The notes beneath the pieces are model-generated. The model made no database searches, was not told where the DNA came from, and saw only the letters and a list, made by a program, of their open reading frames with translations. From the NCBI GenBank assembly GCA_947629525.1, contig CANREB010000011.1, positions 1 through 57,375 on the forward strand: a stretch of 57,375 nt of DNA. The letters are read 5' to 3'. The stretch comes from an uncultured Lachnospiraceae bacterium (GTDB lineage Bacteria > Bacillota > Clostridia > Lachnospirales > Lachnospiraceae). Made by a program: the position numbers and the translations under genes. Positions 7,403-15,907 of this stretch are shown here, piece by piece; the first letter of the stretch is position 1, and each line of letters begins with the position of its first letter.

Positions 7403-9823
7403 ATGAAAATAAAATCAACGAAAAAAATTATGACGCGCCTGTCACATATAATAATGACAGCGGCTATATGCGCAGTAATGACAGGCTGCGGCGCGAAGGG
7501 TTTGGACGGACTGACAGATGCAGACACAGCGCAGACACAGGAAAGCGGCATAAGTGATATCCCCGTCGATAGCGATAAAAGCGCAGACGAGGACAAAGAC
7601 GCACAGAACACGGCAATGGGGCGTTATGTAGGCATGTCAGTGCTTGAAGACGAGCAGACCTACGACGAAACATTCGTCACCAAAATGAACGATGGCACAC
7701 TCACACTGTACCGCTCAGGCAGCCTTATCTACGCGCTGTTAGACGAACACGATATTAACGGAATGTACACGTCTGCCGACAACGGCAGCACATGGACCCC
7801 GGTGGACATGAAGGAAAAATACAAGGCGATTGCTGTGGAGGAAGGCATTTCATATATAATAGGCAGCAAGATTTCAAGTGACGGAACTATAGTGGTTGGA
7901 TATGCATTAGACGGTGATGATGGACTGGAAAATGTACAGTATATGCTTGTATATCCCGACGGCAGCACAAAAAAAATCGAGTCTAAGCTTACCGCAGACG
8001 ACAAGCGGATAAAATACTTCTGCTTTAACGAAAGCGGCAGGCTGTTTGCGTCAACGCTTGGGGCAAGGGTTTATGAGATAAACACGCAGGATGGCAGCAT
8101 GACGCAGGTTCTTGCGTCAGATGATTTTATAAACCAGCTATCCTGTCACGGCGACATTCTTATGATTACCACAGGTGACAAAATCGCGCTGTACGACACG
8201 AAAAGCAAAAGCTACATAGAAGATACGGTATGGGACGATTTTATCAAGGAAAATGTCGGCGATCTTTTTGACAGCTGGGACAGAGGACATGTGGCGGTAT
8301 CTTTTATGGACGACGATAACGCGGTATACGTCGCCTGCGCAAAAGGCTTGTATCGCCACATAATCGGCGGCAGTGCGATGGAGCAGATAATTGAAGGAAA
8401 CGCCACGCCGCTTGCAGACCCGTCGCATCTTCTCACGGATGCGATAATGGTTGATGATCAGGAATTTATTATGAATTTCACCGACAATAAGACAGTAAAA
8501 TTTGCATATGATTCAAGCGTTCCAACGGTGCCGAGCGACAGCCTTAAAATATACAGCCTAAAGGCAAACGATACGATACAACAGGCGATTGCCGCATATC
8601 AGACCGAAAATCCCGATGTATACGTGGAATATCAGATCGGTATGGACGGCGACGCAGTCACAAGGGACGATGCACTCAAAAATTTAAGCACAGAACTTTT
8701 AAGCGGCGAAGGACCTGACGTGCTCGTGCTTGACGATATGTCTGCCGACACATATATCGATCAAGGAGTTTTGAGCGATATAAGCGGACTGGTAAACGAG
8801 ATAGATGAAGCGGACGGACTTTTCACGAACATAATCGAGCCGCTCTATATAGGAGAAAGCCTTTATATGGTCCCCGCTGAATTTTCGCTTCCTGCGGTTG
8901 CGGGAGATAAAGACGTGCTTAAAAGCGCGGCGGGCATTAATGATATAGCTGACTTTATCGGGGAGATAAGGAAGCTGCAGCCGGAAGGGAACCTGCTTTC
9001 CATAGCAAGGGCAAGCGGTATATTAAAGAAATTTGTACACATCTGCGAGCCGGACTGGACAGATGAAAAAGGAAACATAGACGAGGACAGCATAAAAAAT
9101 TATCTTGAGCAGTCAAAACGCATATACGAGACTCAGATGAGCGGCATGTCGCAGGAGGATATAGACAGATACAATAAATGGAACGACAGCGAGAGAGAAG
9201 ACGGCGAGAAACAGGAGGACAGCAAATATTTCCATACAATAGGTTTATTAGCCATCGATAACGGAAAGGCGAGCTATGCTTTTGGCGAGATGGAATCGAT
9301 GCAAAGCTACGCCAACCTTATAACTCTGCCAAAAAACAGCGGAATGGAAAATATGACGCTGATGCCTGTAAGCGGCAGCGACGGCAGTATCTATGTACCC
9401 AAGACGATGCTTGGCATAAACGCGTCTGCAAAAAACAGCCAAAATGCACAGGATTTTGTAAAGATGATGTTCAGCCAAAGCGTACAGGATTCACTGCACA
9501 ACGGATATCCTCTGAATAAAAAGTCGTTCGACGATATTTTCGTAGTTGACTCGTCGCTTGTAGCGGAAGACGGCGGATTTATATATTACAGTTCTACAGA
9601 TGAGGACGGTAATGAAAAAAGCCGTGTCACTTATGTACCGACAGACGAGCAGAAGCAGCTTCTCAAGGACTGGATAGAGCAGGCGGATACACCGTATATC
9701 AGCGACAAAGTGCTTGAAGATGCGGTGATCGCAGAGGGCGAGAAATACCTTGACGGCGAGCAGAGCGTTGACGATGCGGTCAAAGCGATAATGGATAAAG
9801 TAATGATTTATGTTGCTGAATAA
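7403..9823 (+). CDS. Lipoprotein: propeller-like domain fused to ABC solute-binding domain
   Basis: 806-residue exported lipoprotein. A signal peptide ends in a lipobox (A-V-M-T-G-C, Cys near residue 29), followed by an acidic linker. Residues ~70-375 are beta-rich and carry an Asp-box (S-A-D-N-G-S-T-W), suggesting a beta-propeller. Residues ~380-800 resemble an extracellular solute-binding domain of sugar ABC importers, with the A-Y-Q-T-E-N-P-D-V-Y-V-E-Y opening and G-E-G-P-D-V-L-V-L-D-D. It is about twice the length of a usual binding protein. The ATG follows a GGAGGAGG site. It heads a cluster with two sugar-type permeases and an HlyD-like protein; the ligand is unknown. A short hairpin after the stop may favour its expression over the downstream genes. 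Confidence 0.82.
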   Translation: MKIKSTKKIMTRLSHIIMTAAICAVMTGCGAKGLDGLTDADTAQTQESGISDIPVDSDKSADEDKDAQNTAMGRYVGMSVLEDEQTYDETFVTKMNDGTLTLYRSGSLIYALLDEHDINGMYTSADNGSTWTPVDMKEKYKAIAVEEGISYIIGSKISSDGTIVVGYALDGDDGLENVQYMLVYPDGSTKKIESKLTADDKRIKYFCFNESGRLFASTLGARVYEINTQDGSMTQVLASDDFINQLSCHGDILMITTGDKIALYDTKSKSYIEDTVWDDFIKENVGDLFDSWDRGHVAVSFMDDDNAVYVACAKGLYRHIIGGSAMEQIIEGNATPLADPSHLLTDAIMVDDQEFIMNFTDNKTVKFAYDSSVPTVPSDSLKIYSLKANDTIQQAIAAYQTENPDVYVEYQIGMDGDAVTRDDALKNLSTELLSGEGPDVLVLDDMSADTYIDQGVLSDISGLVNEIDEADGLFTNIIEPLYIGESLYMVPAEFSLPAVAGDKDVLKSAAGINDIADFIGEIRKLQPEGNLLSIARASGILKKFVHICEPDWTDEKGNIDEDSIKNYLEQSKRIYETQMSGMSQEDIDRYNKWNDSEREDGEKQEDSKYFHTIGLLAIDNGKASYAFGEMESMQSYANLITLPKNSGMENMTLMPVSGSDGSIYVPKTMLGINASAKNSQNAQDFVKMMFSQSVQDSLHNGYPLNKKSFDDIFVVDSSLVAEDGGFIYYSSTDEDGNEKSRVTYVPTDEQKQLLKDWIEQADTPYISDKVLEDAVIAEGEKYLDGEQSVDDAVKAIMDKVMIYVAE

Positions 9824-9850
9824 AAAACGCAAGGACAGCGTTTTTCCTGT
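9823..9850 (+). terminator. Weak hairpin after the solute-binding gene (attenuator)
   Basis: AAAAACGC (9823-9830) and GCGTTTTT (9838-9845) form an 8-bp stem with a 7-nt loop, the 3' arm ending in five T. The stem has few G-C pairs, so readthrough into the lipoprotein and permease genes is likely. Confidence 0.45.
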
Positions 9851-9921
9851 GCTTTTGCAAAAAAGACCTTGATAAAGGGCGGCAGGTATGACGTCTGAAA
9901 AATGAGAAGGGGAATGTAAAA

Positions 9922-10500
9922 ATGAAAAGAAATATGATTGTGGTCGGTTTGGGTGTGTGTATTCTTTTGGCGGCTTGCGGGCGAGAGGGTGAAAGCGGTG
10001 TTGATGAGATAGATTTTCAGACTGTACAGCAGCGGATGGAAGATGTTGAAAGTACGGATTTTGTTGGAGAGCGGGATGAAGCTGCTAGTCAGGTTGGTAT
10101 GGATGAAAACAGTGCGGAAAGTATGGAAATGAAGGAGGATGCTTCTGACAGTGAAATTCAAACGGGCGTGCAAGAGGGTGAACAATCTGTAAATGCCGAG
10201 CTTGAAGGAAATATTGAGTCGATAGAAGACGGCGGATTTACGATAGCAAAGATAGATATCGAAGAAAAAGATAACGGAGCACAGATAGCAGTTGCAAATC
10301 TTGGGGATAAGACATTTGTGCGCGTGACATACAATGCCGCTACAAAGTTTGTCATATGTACCGTTTTAGACGGAATTAACGGACAGTATACGGATGCTGC
10401 GGCGTCAGATTTGGAAGAGGGACGTAATGTAGTTTTAGAGGGAACATACAATGACGCAGGATTTGCGGCGCAAAAGGTCACGATTTATGATTTTCGTTAA
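9922..10500 (+). CDS. Small lipoprotein of unknown function
   Basis: 192-residue protein with a short lipoprotein signal peptide (lipobox L-A-A-C, Cys near residue 19), a very acidic, probably disordered region to about residue 90, then a ~100-residue folded-looking C-terminal part rich in beta-type sequence. I do not recognise a family. It sits between the solute-binding lipoprotein and the permease genes, so it is probably an accessory surface protein of that transporter. A purine-rich ribosome-binding site (GAGAAGGGG) precedes the ATG. Confidence 0.75.
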   Translation: MKRNMIVVGLGVCILLAACGREGESGVDEIDFQTVQQRMEDVESTDFVGERDEAASQVGMDENSAESMEMKEDASDSEIQTGVQEGEQSVNAELEGNIESIEDGGFTIAKIDIEEKDNGAQIAVANLGDKTFVRVTYNAATKFVICTVLDGINGQYTDAAASDLEEGRNVVLEGTYNDAGFAAQKVTIYDFR

Positions 10501-10523
10501 TTAGTAAAGGTAAGTGTACAGCT

Positions 10524-11318
10524 TTGAAGATTAGGATAAGATGGATAAGGATTAAAGAATTTGTTGCATTTTTGAGCTTTACAGGGGTAAGCATGGCAGG
10601 AGTGGCAGTGTTCGTGCTGCTTCCGTTTGGAGATGTGGTGCGGCGTTCTTTTATGACGACAATGTCAGAAAAATACGTCGGATTTGAAAATTACAAGACA
10701 GTAGTGACAAATCAGGCGTTCGTGCTCGCTGTAAAAAATACGTTAAAGTTTGTCGGAACGGCATTGCCGATACTAGTAATCCTAGGGCTTATGGCGGCTC
10801 TCGTGCTAAGCAAATTAAATGACATAAGTGTCATAAAAAGCCTGTACCTGTTTCCCCTTGCCATGCCTACCGCGACAGTTGTGATCGTGTGGAGAATGTT
10901 TTTTTACAAGCAGGATTTTGACAGTCTTGTTATAAGCTATGTGTGGAAAAATTTAGGATATACTATAGTCTTGTGGCTTGCCGGGATAGCGTCTGTCCCA
11001 AACGAACTGATAGAGGCGGCAAAGGTGGACGGCGCAGGCAGTATCAGGTGTTTTTGGTACGTCAAACTTCCGTGTCTGAAAGGCAGTCTGTATACCATAG
11101 TAGTGCTGTCTTTCCTGAACTCATTTAAAATATACCGTGAGGTATACTTAGTTGCGGGAGCGTATCCAAATTCGGAGATTTATCTGCTGCAGCATATTTT
11201 CAACAACTGGTACGTCAATCTTTCAATGGACAAGCTCACGGCGGCGACAGTGATAGTCAGTATTTTCCTTTTCATATTCATAATAGTGCTGAACCGCTTA
11301 TGGCAAAATGAAAATTAA
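10524..11318 (+). CDS. ABC transporter permease, MalF-type
   Basis: 264-residue inner-membrane permease with about six hydrophobic segments. The cytoplasmic EAA loop that docks the ATPase is visible as E-L-I-E-A-A-K-V-D-G-A-G-S followed by F-W-Y-V-K-L-P. It belongs to the sugar-importer permease family and pairs with the next gene. The start is taken as TTG at 10524 with a weak AAAGG site 13 bases upstream; no good ATG is in frame nearby, so the N-terminus is uncertain and the protein is a little short for the family. No ATPase gene lies in the cluster; a shared MsmX-type ATPase encoded elsewhere would be the usual answer. Confidence 0.85.
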   Translation: MKIRIRWIRIKEFVAFLSFTGVSMAGVAVFVLLPFGDVVRRSFMTTMSEKYVGFENYKTVVTNQAFVLAVKNTLKFVGTALPILVILGLMAALVLSKLNDISVIKSLYLFPLAMPTATVVIVWRMFFYKQDFDSLVISYVWKNLGYTIVLWLAGIASVPNELIEAAKVDGAGSIRCFWYVKLPCLKGSLYTIVVLSFLNSFKIYREVYLVAGAYPNSEIYLLQHIFNNWYVNLSMDKLTAATVIVSIFLFIFIIVLNRLWQNEN

Positions 11319-11336
11319 TGTTAGAAGTGATGATAT

Positions 11337-12200
11337 ATGATAAAACGCGTTATATACAGCCTCATAGGTCTTACCGTCAAGCTTATATTCATAGCGGCGG
11401 GAATTATAATATGTCTGCCTGTCCTGATGGTAGTGACAGGCTCGGTAATGGGCGAGAGTGACCTGCTTAAGTTTTTGGCGCCCGTATTCCGCGATGGAAA
11501 AGGCTTTGCAGGCTGGGCGATCATACCCCAAAGTCCTACGATAGACAATTACATAAAACTGCTTATACGCACGCCTCAGTTTTTTATCCTGTTCTGGAAC
11601 TCGGTAAAAACAGTCACTCTTATCCTGCTTGGACAGTTAATAGTAGGCGTACCTGCGGCGTGGGGCTTTTCAGTGTATTCGGTGCGTGGAAAAAATATGA
11701 TATTTACGCTTTATGTCGTGCTCATGCTGCTGCCGTTTCAGGTCACAATGCTTTCAAGCTACCTTGTGCTGAAACAGTTGGAGCTTTTTGACACGCATTC
11801 GGCAGTGATTTTGCCCGCCATATTCAATACATTTCCGATATTTGTCACATACGGGGGATTTAATTCCATTCCAAAGCCGTTAATTGAGGCGGCGCGCATA
11901 GACGGCGCAGGCGAGATGTACATTTTTTTCAAGATCGGGCTTCCTCTTGGCAAAGGCGGCATAATGTCGGCGCTTGTACTCGGTTTCCTCGAATACTGGA
12001 ACATGATAGAGCAGCCGCTTGCGTTTATCAAGACAAAAGCGCTATGGCCGTTGTCACTTTATCTGCCTGAAATCGACTGGACACAGGCGGGCTTTGCTTT
12101 TTGCGCTTCGGTGATAATGCTTATTCCTGCGATATTTGTATTTGTAATGGGACAGGATTACTTGGAACAGGGAATAATATATTCGGGATTGAAACAATAA
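11337..12200 (+). CDS. ABC transporter permease, MalG-type
   Basis: 287-residue carbohydrate-type ABC permease, second half of the heterodimeric channel. Its EAA loop reads L-I-E-A-A-R-I-D-G-A-G-E followed by F-F-K-I-G-L-P-L. An N-terminal transmembrane segment (residues ~12-32) and several further segments are visible. It begins 18 bases after the MalF-type gene and ends 34 bases before the HlyD-like gene, so all are likely one transcript. The intact EAA motif argues that it still couples to an ATPase, though none is encoded here. Confidence 0.9.
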   Translation: MIKRVIYSLIGLTVKLIFIAAGIIICLPVLMVVTGSVMGESDLLKFLAPVFRDGKGFAGWAIIPQSPTIDNYIKLLIRTPQFFILFWNSVKTVTLILLGQLIVGVPAAWGFSVYSVRGKNMIFTLYVVLMLLPFQVTMLSSYLVLKQLELFDTHSAVILPAIFNTFPIFVTYGGFNSIPKPLIEAARIDGAGEMYIFFKIGLPLGKGGIMSALVLGFLEYWNMIEQPLAFIKTKALWPLSLYLPEIDWTQAGFAFCASVIMLIPAIFVFVMGQDYLEQGIIYSGLKQ

Positions 12201-12234
12201 AATGCCGACGGTGATATTGATATGGAGGAATGAT

Positions 12235-14019
12235 ATGGAAATGCTGACAGATGAAAAAATTGTAGGGCTTGGAAAGCAGCGCGTGAGAAAATGGGGAAAA
12301 GCCTTTATAGTTTTTCTTGTGGTAATGTGGGTGTTTACGATTGTGTCAAGGGCGGTCTATATTTCAAAGCTTCCAAGTGTTGCGGCGCAGACGCCGGAAA
12401 AGCGCTATATCGAGCATATCGTAGAGGCTGACGGCATAGTAGTCACGGGCGGCGAACGCGCGGTCAATACTCTTTCCGGACTCAGAGTGTCAGGACTGAA
12501 TGTCCAAGAGGGCGATTATGTTGAAAAAGGTACGCTTTTATTTACAATAGATTTAACTGATTTGGCGGACATCATAAGCAGCAGGGAAACGGAGCTTAAA
12601 AAGCTTCAATATCAGCTTGCGTCTACGCAGTTTAATCAGGTTATAGACTCGCAGAAAAAAGAAATTTCAATACTGTGGGCGCAGGAGGATTATGATACCG
12701 CCGATAACGAAACGCAGACTGTGATAGACCGCGCGAAAAAAGATTTGACTGACGCTCAGATGGAGCTTGCAAAGCATCTTGCGACAACCGTGCCATACAC
12801 ATCTGACAGCGCAAGGGAAGAGGCATGGGCTGATTATAACAACTGGCGCGATCAGGGCTATTACATAAGCGACCAAATAACCGCCAAGACGCGTGAGCTG
12901 GAAGACTTAAATGGAGAATTGCAGGATGTGGAAGCCGAGATCAGCAAAAAATCATCCGAAGAGACAGAAGAGACAAAAGAAAGCCGTGAAGAAAGCGGCG
13001 AAGAAAGCAGTGATGAGAGTGAGAGCAAAGATAAAGAAGGCGAAAAAACTGAAAAAAACGGTGGAATACCGGCAGAATTGTCAGAGAAAAGATTAAAGCT
13101 TGAGGAAGCGGTAAAAAAAGCAAATGACGAGCTAAATTCATTAAATGACGAGCTTACGGCACACGAGCGCGACATAGTTTTGGAACCCGACTATTCGGCT
13201 GAGGACATTGAATATGATACATGGCAAAAGACAAAAGCTTCTTTGGAGGATGCGGTATACACTGCCCAAAAAGCTTTGGACGATGCTTACCATATGCGCA
13301 GCGTGACCCTGCAGCAAAAAGCGCGTGCGATTGCAGGAGCGGAAGTGACGACGCCTGCCGACTCGACAGAAGCGGTATATGAGTTGCAGATTTCCCGGTT
13401 GAATACAGAACTGTCGCGCCTGTATGACATGAGAACCGGGAAAGGCGAAATAAAAGCCGAAAACGACGGCTTTGTCTCAAAGATACAGCTTGCGGTAGGC
13501 GGGCGAACGACGGACACAGCGGCAATTCTGCTTACGGATACTTCAGTTCCTACGCAGTTTAAATTCAGCATTACAAAGGAACAGGGCAAATACCTTCATC
13601 TGAACGATACCTTTGAATTAAAGCTGAACGGCGCGATAGCACCTATAGAAGCCTCAGCCGACTATTACACACAAAATGATGCAGGCGGATATGACATAAT
13701 ATGCAAGCTTCCGGAGAATACGGCGCAGGTAGGCACGAGCGGCACCGTCACGCACAAAGTTCAAGGTGATCTGCAAAATCTTACTATCCCTGCCGATGCG
13801 GTACACACGGATCAGAACAATATAAATTTTGTTTATGTTCTGAACGAAAGGTCAGGCATACTTGGAAACGAATACTATGTCACAAGCCTGCGGGTAGATA
13901 TAAAAGATAAAAATAACAGCTACGCGGCATTGTCCGCAGGCACAGTGTCGGACGACACCCGAATCATCACGTCCTATACAGGTGAAATAAAAGCGGGTGC
14001 GACTGTGCGCGCAGACTAG
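12235..14019 (+). CDS. HlyD-like membrane fusion/adaptor protein
   Basis: 594-residue protein with one N-terminal transmembrane segment (residues ~22-43), a first half of a lipoyl/barrel-sandwich domain (V-V-T-G-G-E-R...V-Q-E-G-D-Y-V-E-K-G), long alpha-helical coiled-coil hairpins interrupted by a Glu/Ser/Lys-rich linker (residues ~237-280), the second lipoyl half (G-E-I-K-A-E-N-D-G-F-V) and C-terminal beta domains. This is the layout of adaptor proteins that usually serve export ATPases. The ATG at 12235 has GGAGGA five bases upstream. Its company here, sugar-importer-type permeases and a solute-binding lipoprotein, is unusual and may mean the complex couples binding to export, sensing or wall work. 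Function is unproven. Confidence 0.85.
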   Translation: MEMLTDEKIVGLGKQRVRKWGKAFIVFLVVMWVFTIVSRAVYISKLPSVAAQTPEKRYIEHIVEADGIVVTGGERAVNTLSGLRVSGLNVQEGDYVEKGTLLFTIDLTDLADIISSRETELKKLQYQLASTQFNQVIDSQKKEISILWAQEDYDTADNETQTVIDRAKKDLTDAQMELAKHLATTVPYTSDSAREEAWADYNNWRDQGYYISDQITAKTRELEDLNGELQDVEAEISKKSSEETEETKESREESGEESSDESESKDKEGEKTEKNGGIPAELSEKRLKLEEAVKKANDELNSLNDELTAHERDIVLEPDYSAEDIEYDTWQKTKASLEDAVYTAQKALDDAYHMRSVTLQQKARAIAGAEVTTPADSTEAVYELQISRLNTELSRLYDMRTGKGEIKAENDGFVSKIQLAVGGRTTDTAAILLTDTSVPTQFKFSITKEQGKYLHLNDTFELKLNGAIAPIEASADYYTQNDAGGYDIICKLPENTAQVGTSGTVTHKVQGDLQNLTIPADAVHTDQNNINFVYVLNERSGILGNEYYVTSLRVDIKDKNNSYAALSAGTVSDDTRIITSYTGEIKAGATVRAD

Positions 14020-14080
14020 GGTCATTTGAAATGCTATTCCAAAAACAAATAAAACACTGTTCAAAATAGGATTTATATAT

Positions 14081-14086
14081 TATAAT
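14081..14086 (+). promoter_or_regulatory. Possible -10 box before the frameshifted membrane gene
   Basis: A TATAAT hexamer lies 47 bases before the ATG in an AT-rich stretch. The best -35 at 17 bases spacing (TGTTCA) is poor, so this is tentative. Confidence 0.35.
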
Positions 14087-14133
14087 TATACTGTCTTTGC
14101 ACTGATTTAATATATTTTTTGGAGATAGCTGTT

Positions 14134-15785
14134 ATGCGAAAAAATGTGAATATTTATATTATCATTACGTTTCTGTCGGTTGTGGTGTTTTGCTCGATTT
14201 ATGGTGTTAAAGTTTTAAACCCGACATATACAGATTGGCTGCTTGTGAGTGGTGGGGATTTAACCCAGCATTATTTGGGATGGACTGCCTACAGAACCTG
14301 TTCATGGCAGTTCCCGTTGGGAATGACCAATACACTTGCTTATCCGAACAAAACTTCTGTTATCTTTACTGATTCAATACCTCTGTTTGCAGTTCTGTTT
14401 AAGCTGTTTTCGCCGGTATTGCCTGAAAAATTTCAATATTTTGGTCTTTGGGGGATAGTGTGCTTCATTTACAGGGTGTTTTAACAGCAAGAATGATCAG
14501 AAATTTTACTGAAAATAAGGCAGTCATTATAATAGTTAGTGTAATCTTTGAAATTATTCCGACTGTGATCTGGAGAATGTTTGTACATACATCGCTTGCA
14601 GGACAATGGATCTTGTTACTTGGATTGGAAATACTTTTTGTTCATAAAAAGTATCAGCATAACAAAAAAATATATATGATAGTAGGTTTAATGGGAATAT
14701 TGTCAGCATGTGTTCATATGTATTTTGTGCTTATGAGCGGAATTATTCTTTTGGGCATATGCCTTACGGATATATTGGTGTATAGAAGAATAAAGAGAAG
14801 CGGATTATTGTTGGCAGAATATCTTGTTATAGTTGCAGTTATAACGTGGTTGCTGGGCGGATTTGATTCAGGTATGCCTACTCAGGCTGAAGGTTTAGGA
14901 ATACATAGCAGCAACATAAATACTTTTTTTAATCCTCAGGGTTATTCTAGGATTTATAAGGATTTACCGCTTTATGGGAACGGACAGTATGAAGGATTTG
15001 GATATTTAGGGGGAGGGGGTATACTTCTGCTCTTACTTTCTGTTATTTGTCTGGCAGACGAAACAATACAAAAGTGTTTGTGGAGGCATAGAAAAACAGG
15101 CGCAATAATTATTTTAGTTGTAGGTATGTCTATGATAGTCGCTTTATCGCCGACGGTCACTATGGGAAGCAGTGTTATCCTGCAGATGCAGCTTCCGCAA
15201 AGGATTGAAAACGCATGGTCAGTTTTTCGGGCTTCCGGAAGGATCATATGGGTTGCTGTATATATAATAATGTTTGCAAGCAGCATTGTGATCATAAAAA
15301 CTTTTAATAAAAGGTTATTGGTTGCAGTATTTTCTATTGTGCTGTTAATTCAAGTATATGATAGTTTGGACGCGTTAAAGATAAGATACGCAACGTATGG
15401 AGGAACGCAAAAGTATGTTTCGATACTTACAGAAAATGATTTATGGGATTATATAGCCCAACGTGACGATATTCAGCATATTGTGTATTATTCCATAGTT
15501 GATAAACCTATAATGTATTCTATAACAGACTGGGCAATTCGGAATGGAAAAACGGTAAATAATTTTTACTTTGCGCGCCTCATTAACGATAAGGTTTCGG
15601 AAAACAGAGAAGAAGTTTTGAAAACTCTGCCGGAAGACACTATTTTTATATTTAATGAATATGAAAATGAAGGAATGTATGAATTACAGAATGTTATGCA
15701 CTATTATCCAATAGACGGTCTGGTCATTGGATATAGAGATAAAATCCCGGGTTATAGAGAACTATCGAAAATAGAGTTGTATTAA
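14134..15785 (+). pseudogene. DUF6311-like polytopic membrane protein, frameshifted
   Basis: Two overlapping reading frames encode one membrane protein: frame one runs from the ATG at 14134 (GGAGAT site upstream) to a stop at 14482-14484; the other continues to 15785. The first ends F-G-L-W-G-I-V-C-F-I then goes out of frame; the second picks up L-Q-G-V-L-T-A-R-M-I-R-N-F, which would continue it exactly if one T were added to the TTT run at 14468-14470. The joined protein would be about 550 residues with many transmembrane segments and a F-R-A-S-G-R-I-I-W motif, resembling the DUF6311 family, whose members look like surface-polysaccharide membrane enzymes. It may be a real mutation or a sequencing error. 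Confidence 0.75.
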
Positions 15786-15835
15786 AGAACGATGATGTCG
15801 TCCAATATTGGCAGGTTGAAAATAATAAAAACCGG

Positions 15836-15864
15836 TTGCATTTTTCCTTTCACTGTACTAAAAT
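15836..15864 (+). promoter_or_regulatory. leuS promoter
   Basis: TTGCAT (15836-15841), 17-base spacer, TAAAAT (15859-15864), 44 bases before the start codon. The leader is too short for a T-box and shows no T-box bulge sequence. Confidence 0.6.
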
Positions 15865-15907
15865 AATTCAAAAAGAGCCGATGCAGACGGCAGAATGAGA
15901 GGAAAAA

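Noticed and set aside
12911..13096. Lys-rich 61-codon plus-strand frame
   Set aside because: It is a frame shadow of the Glu/Ser/Lys-rich linker of the HlyD-like protein.
15786..15907. Possible T-box leader before leuS
   Set aside because: The gap is only 122 bases, contains a vegetative promoter near its middle, and lacks the T-box sequence and a terminator.
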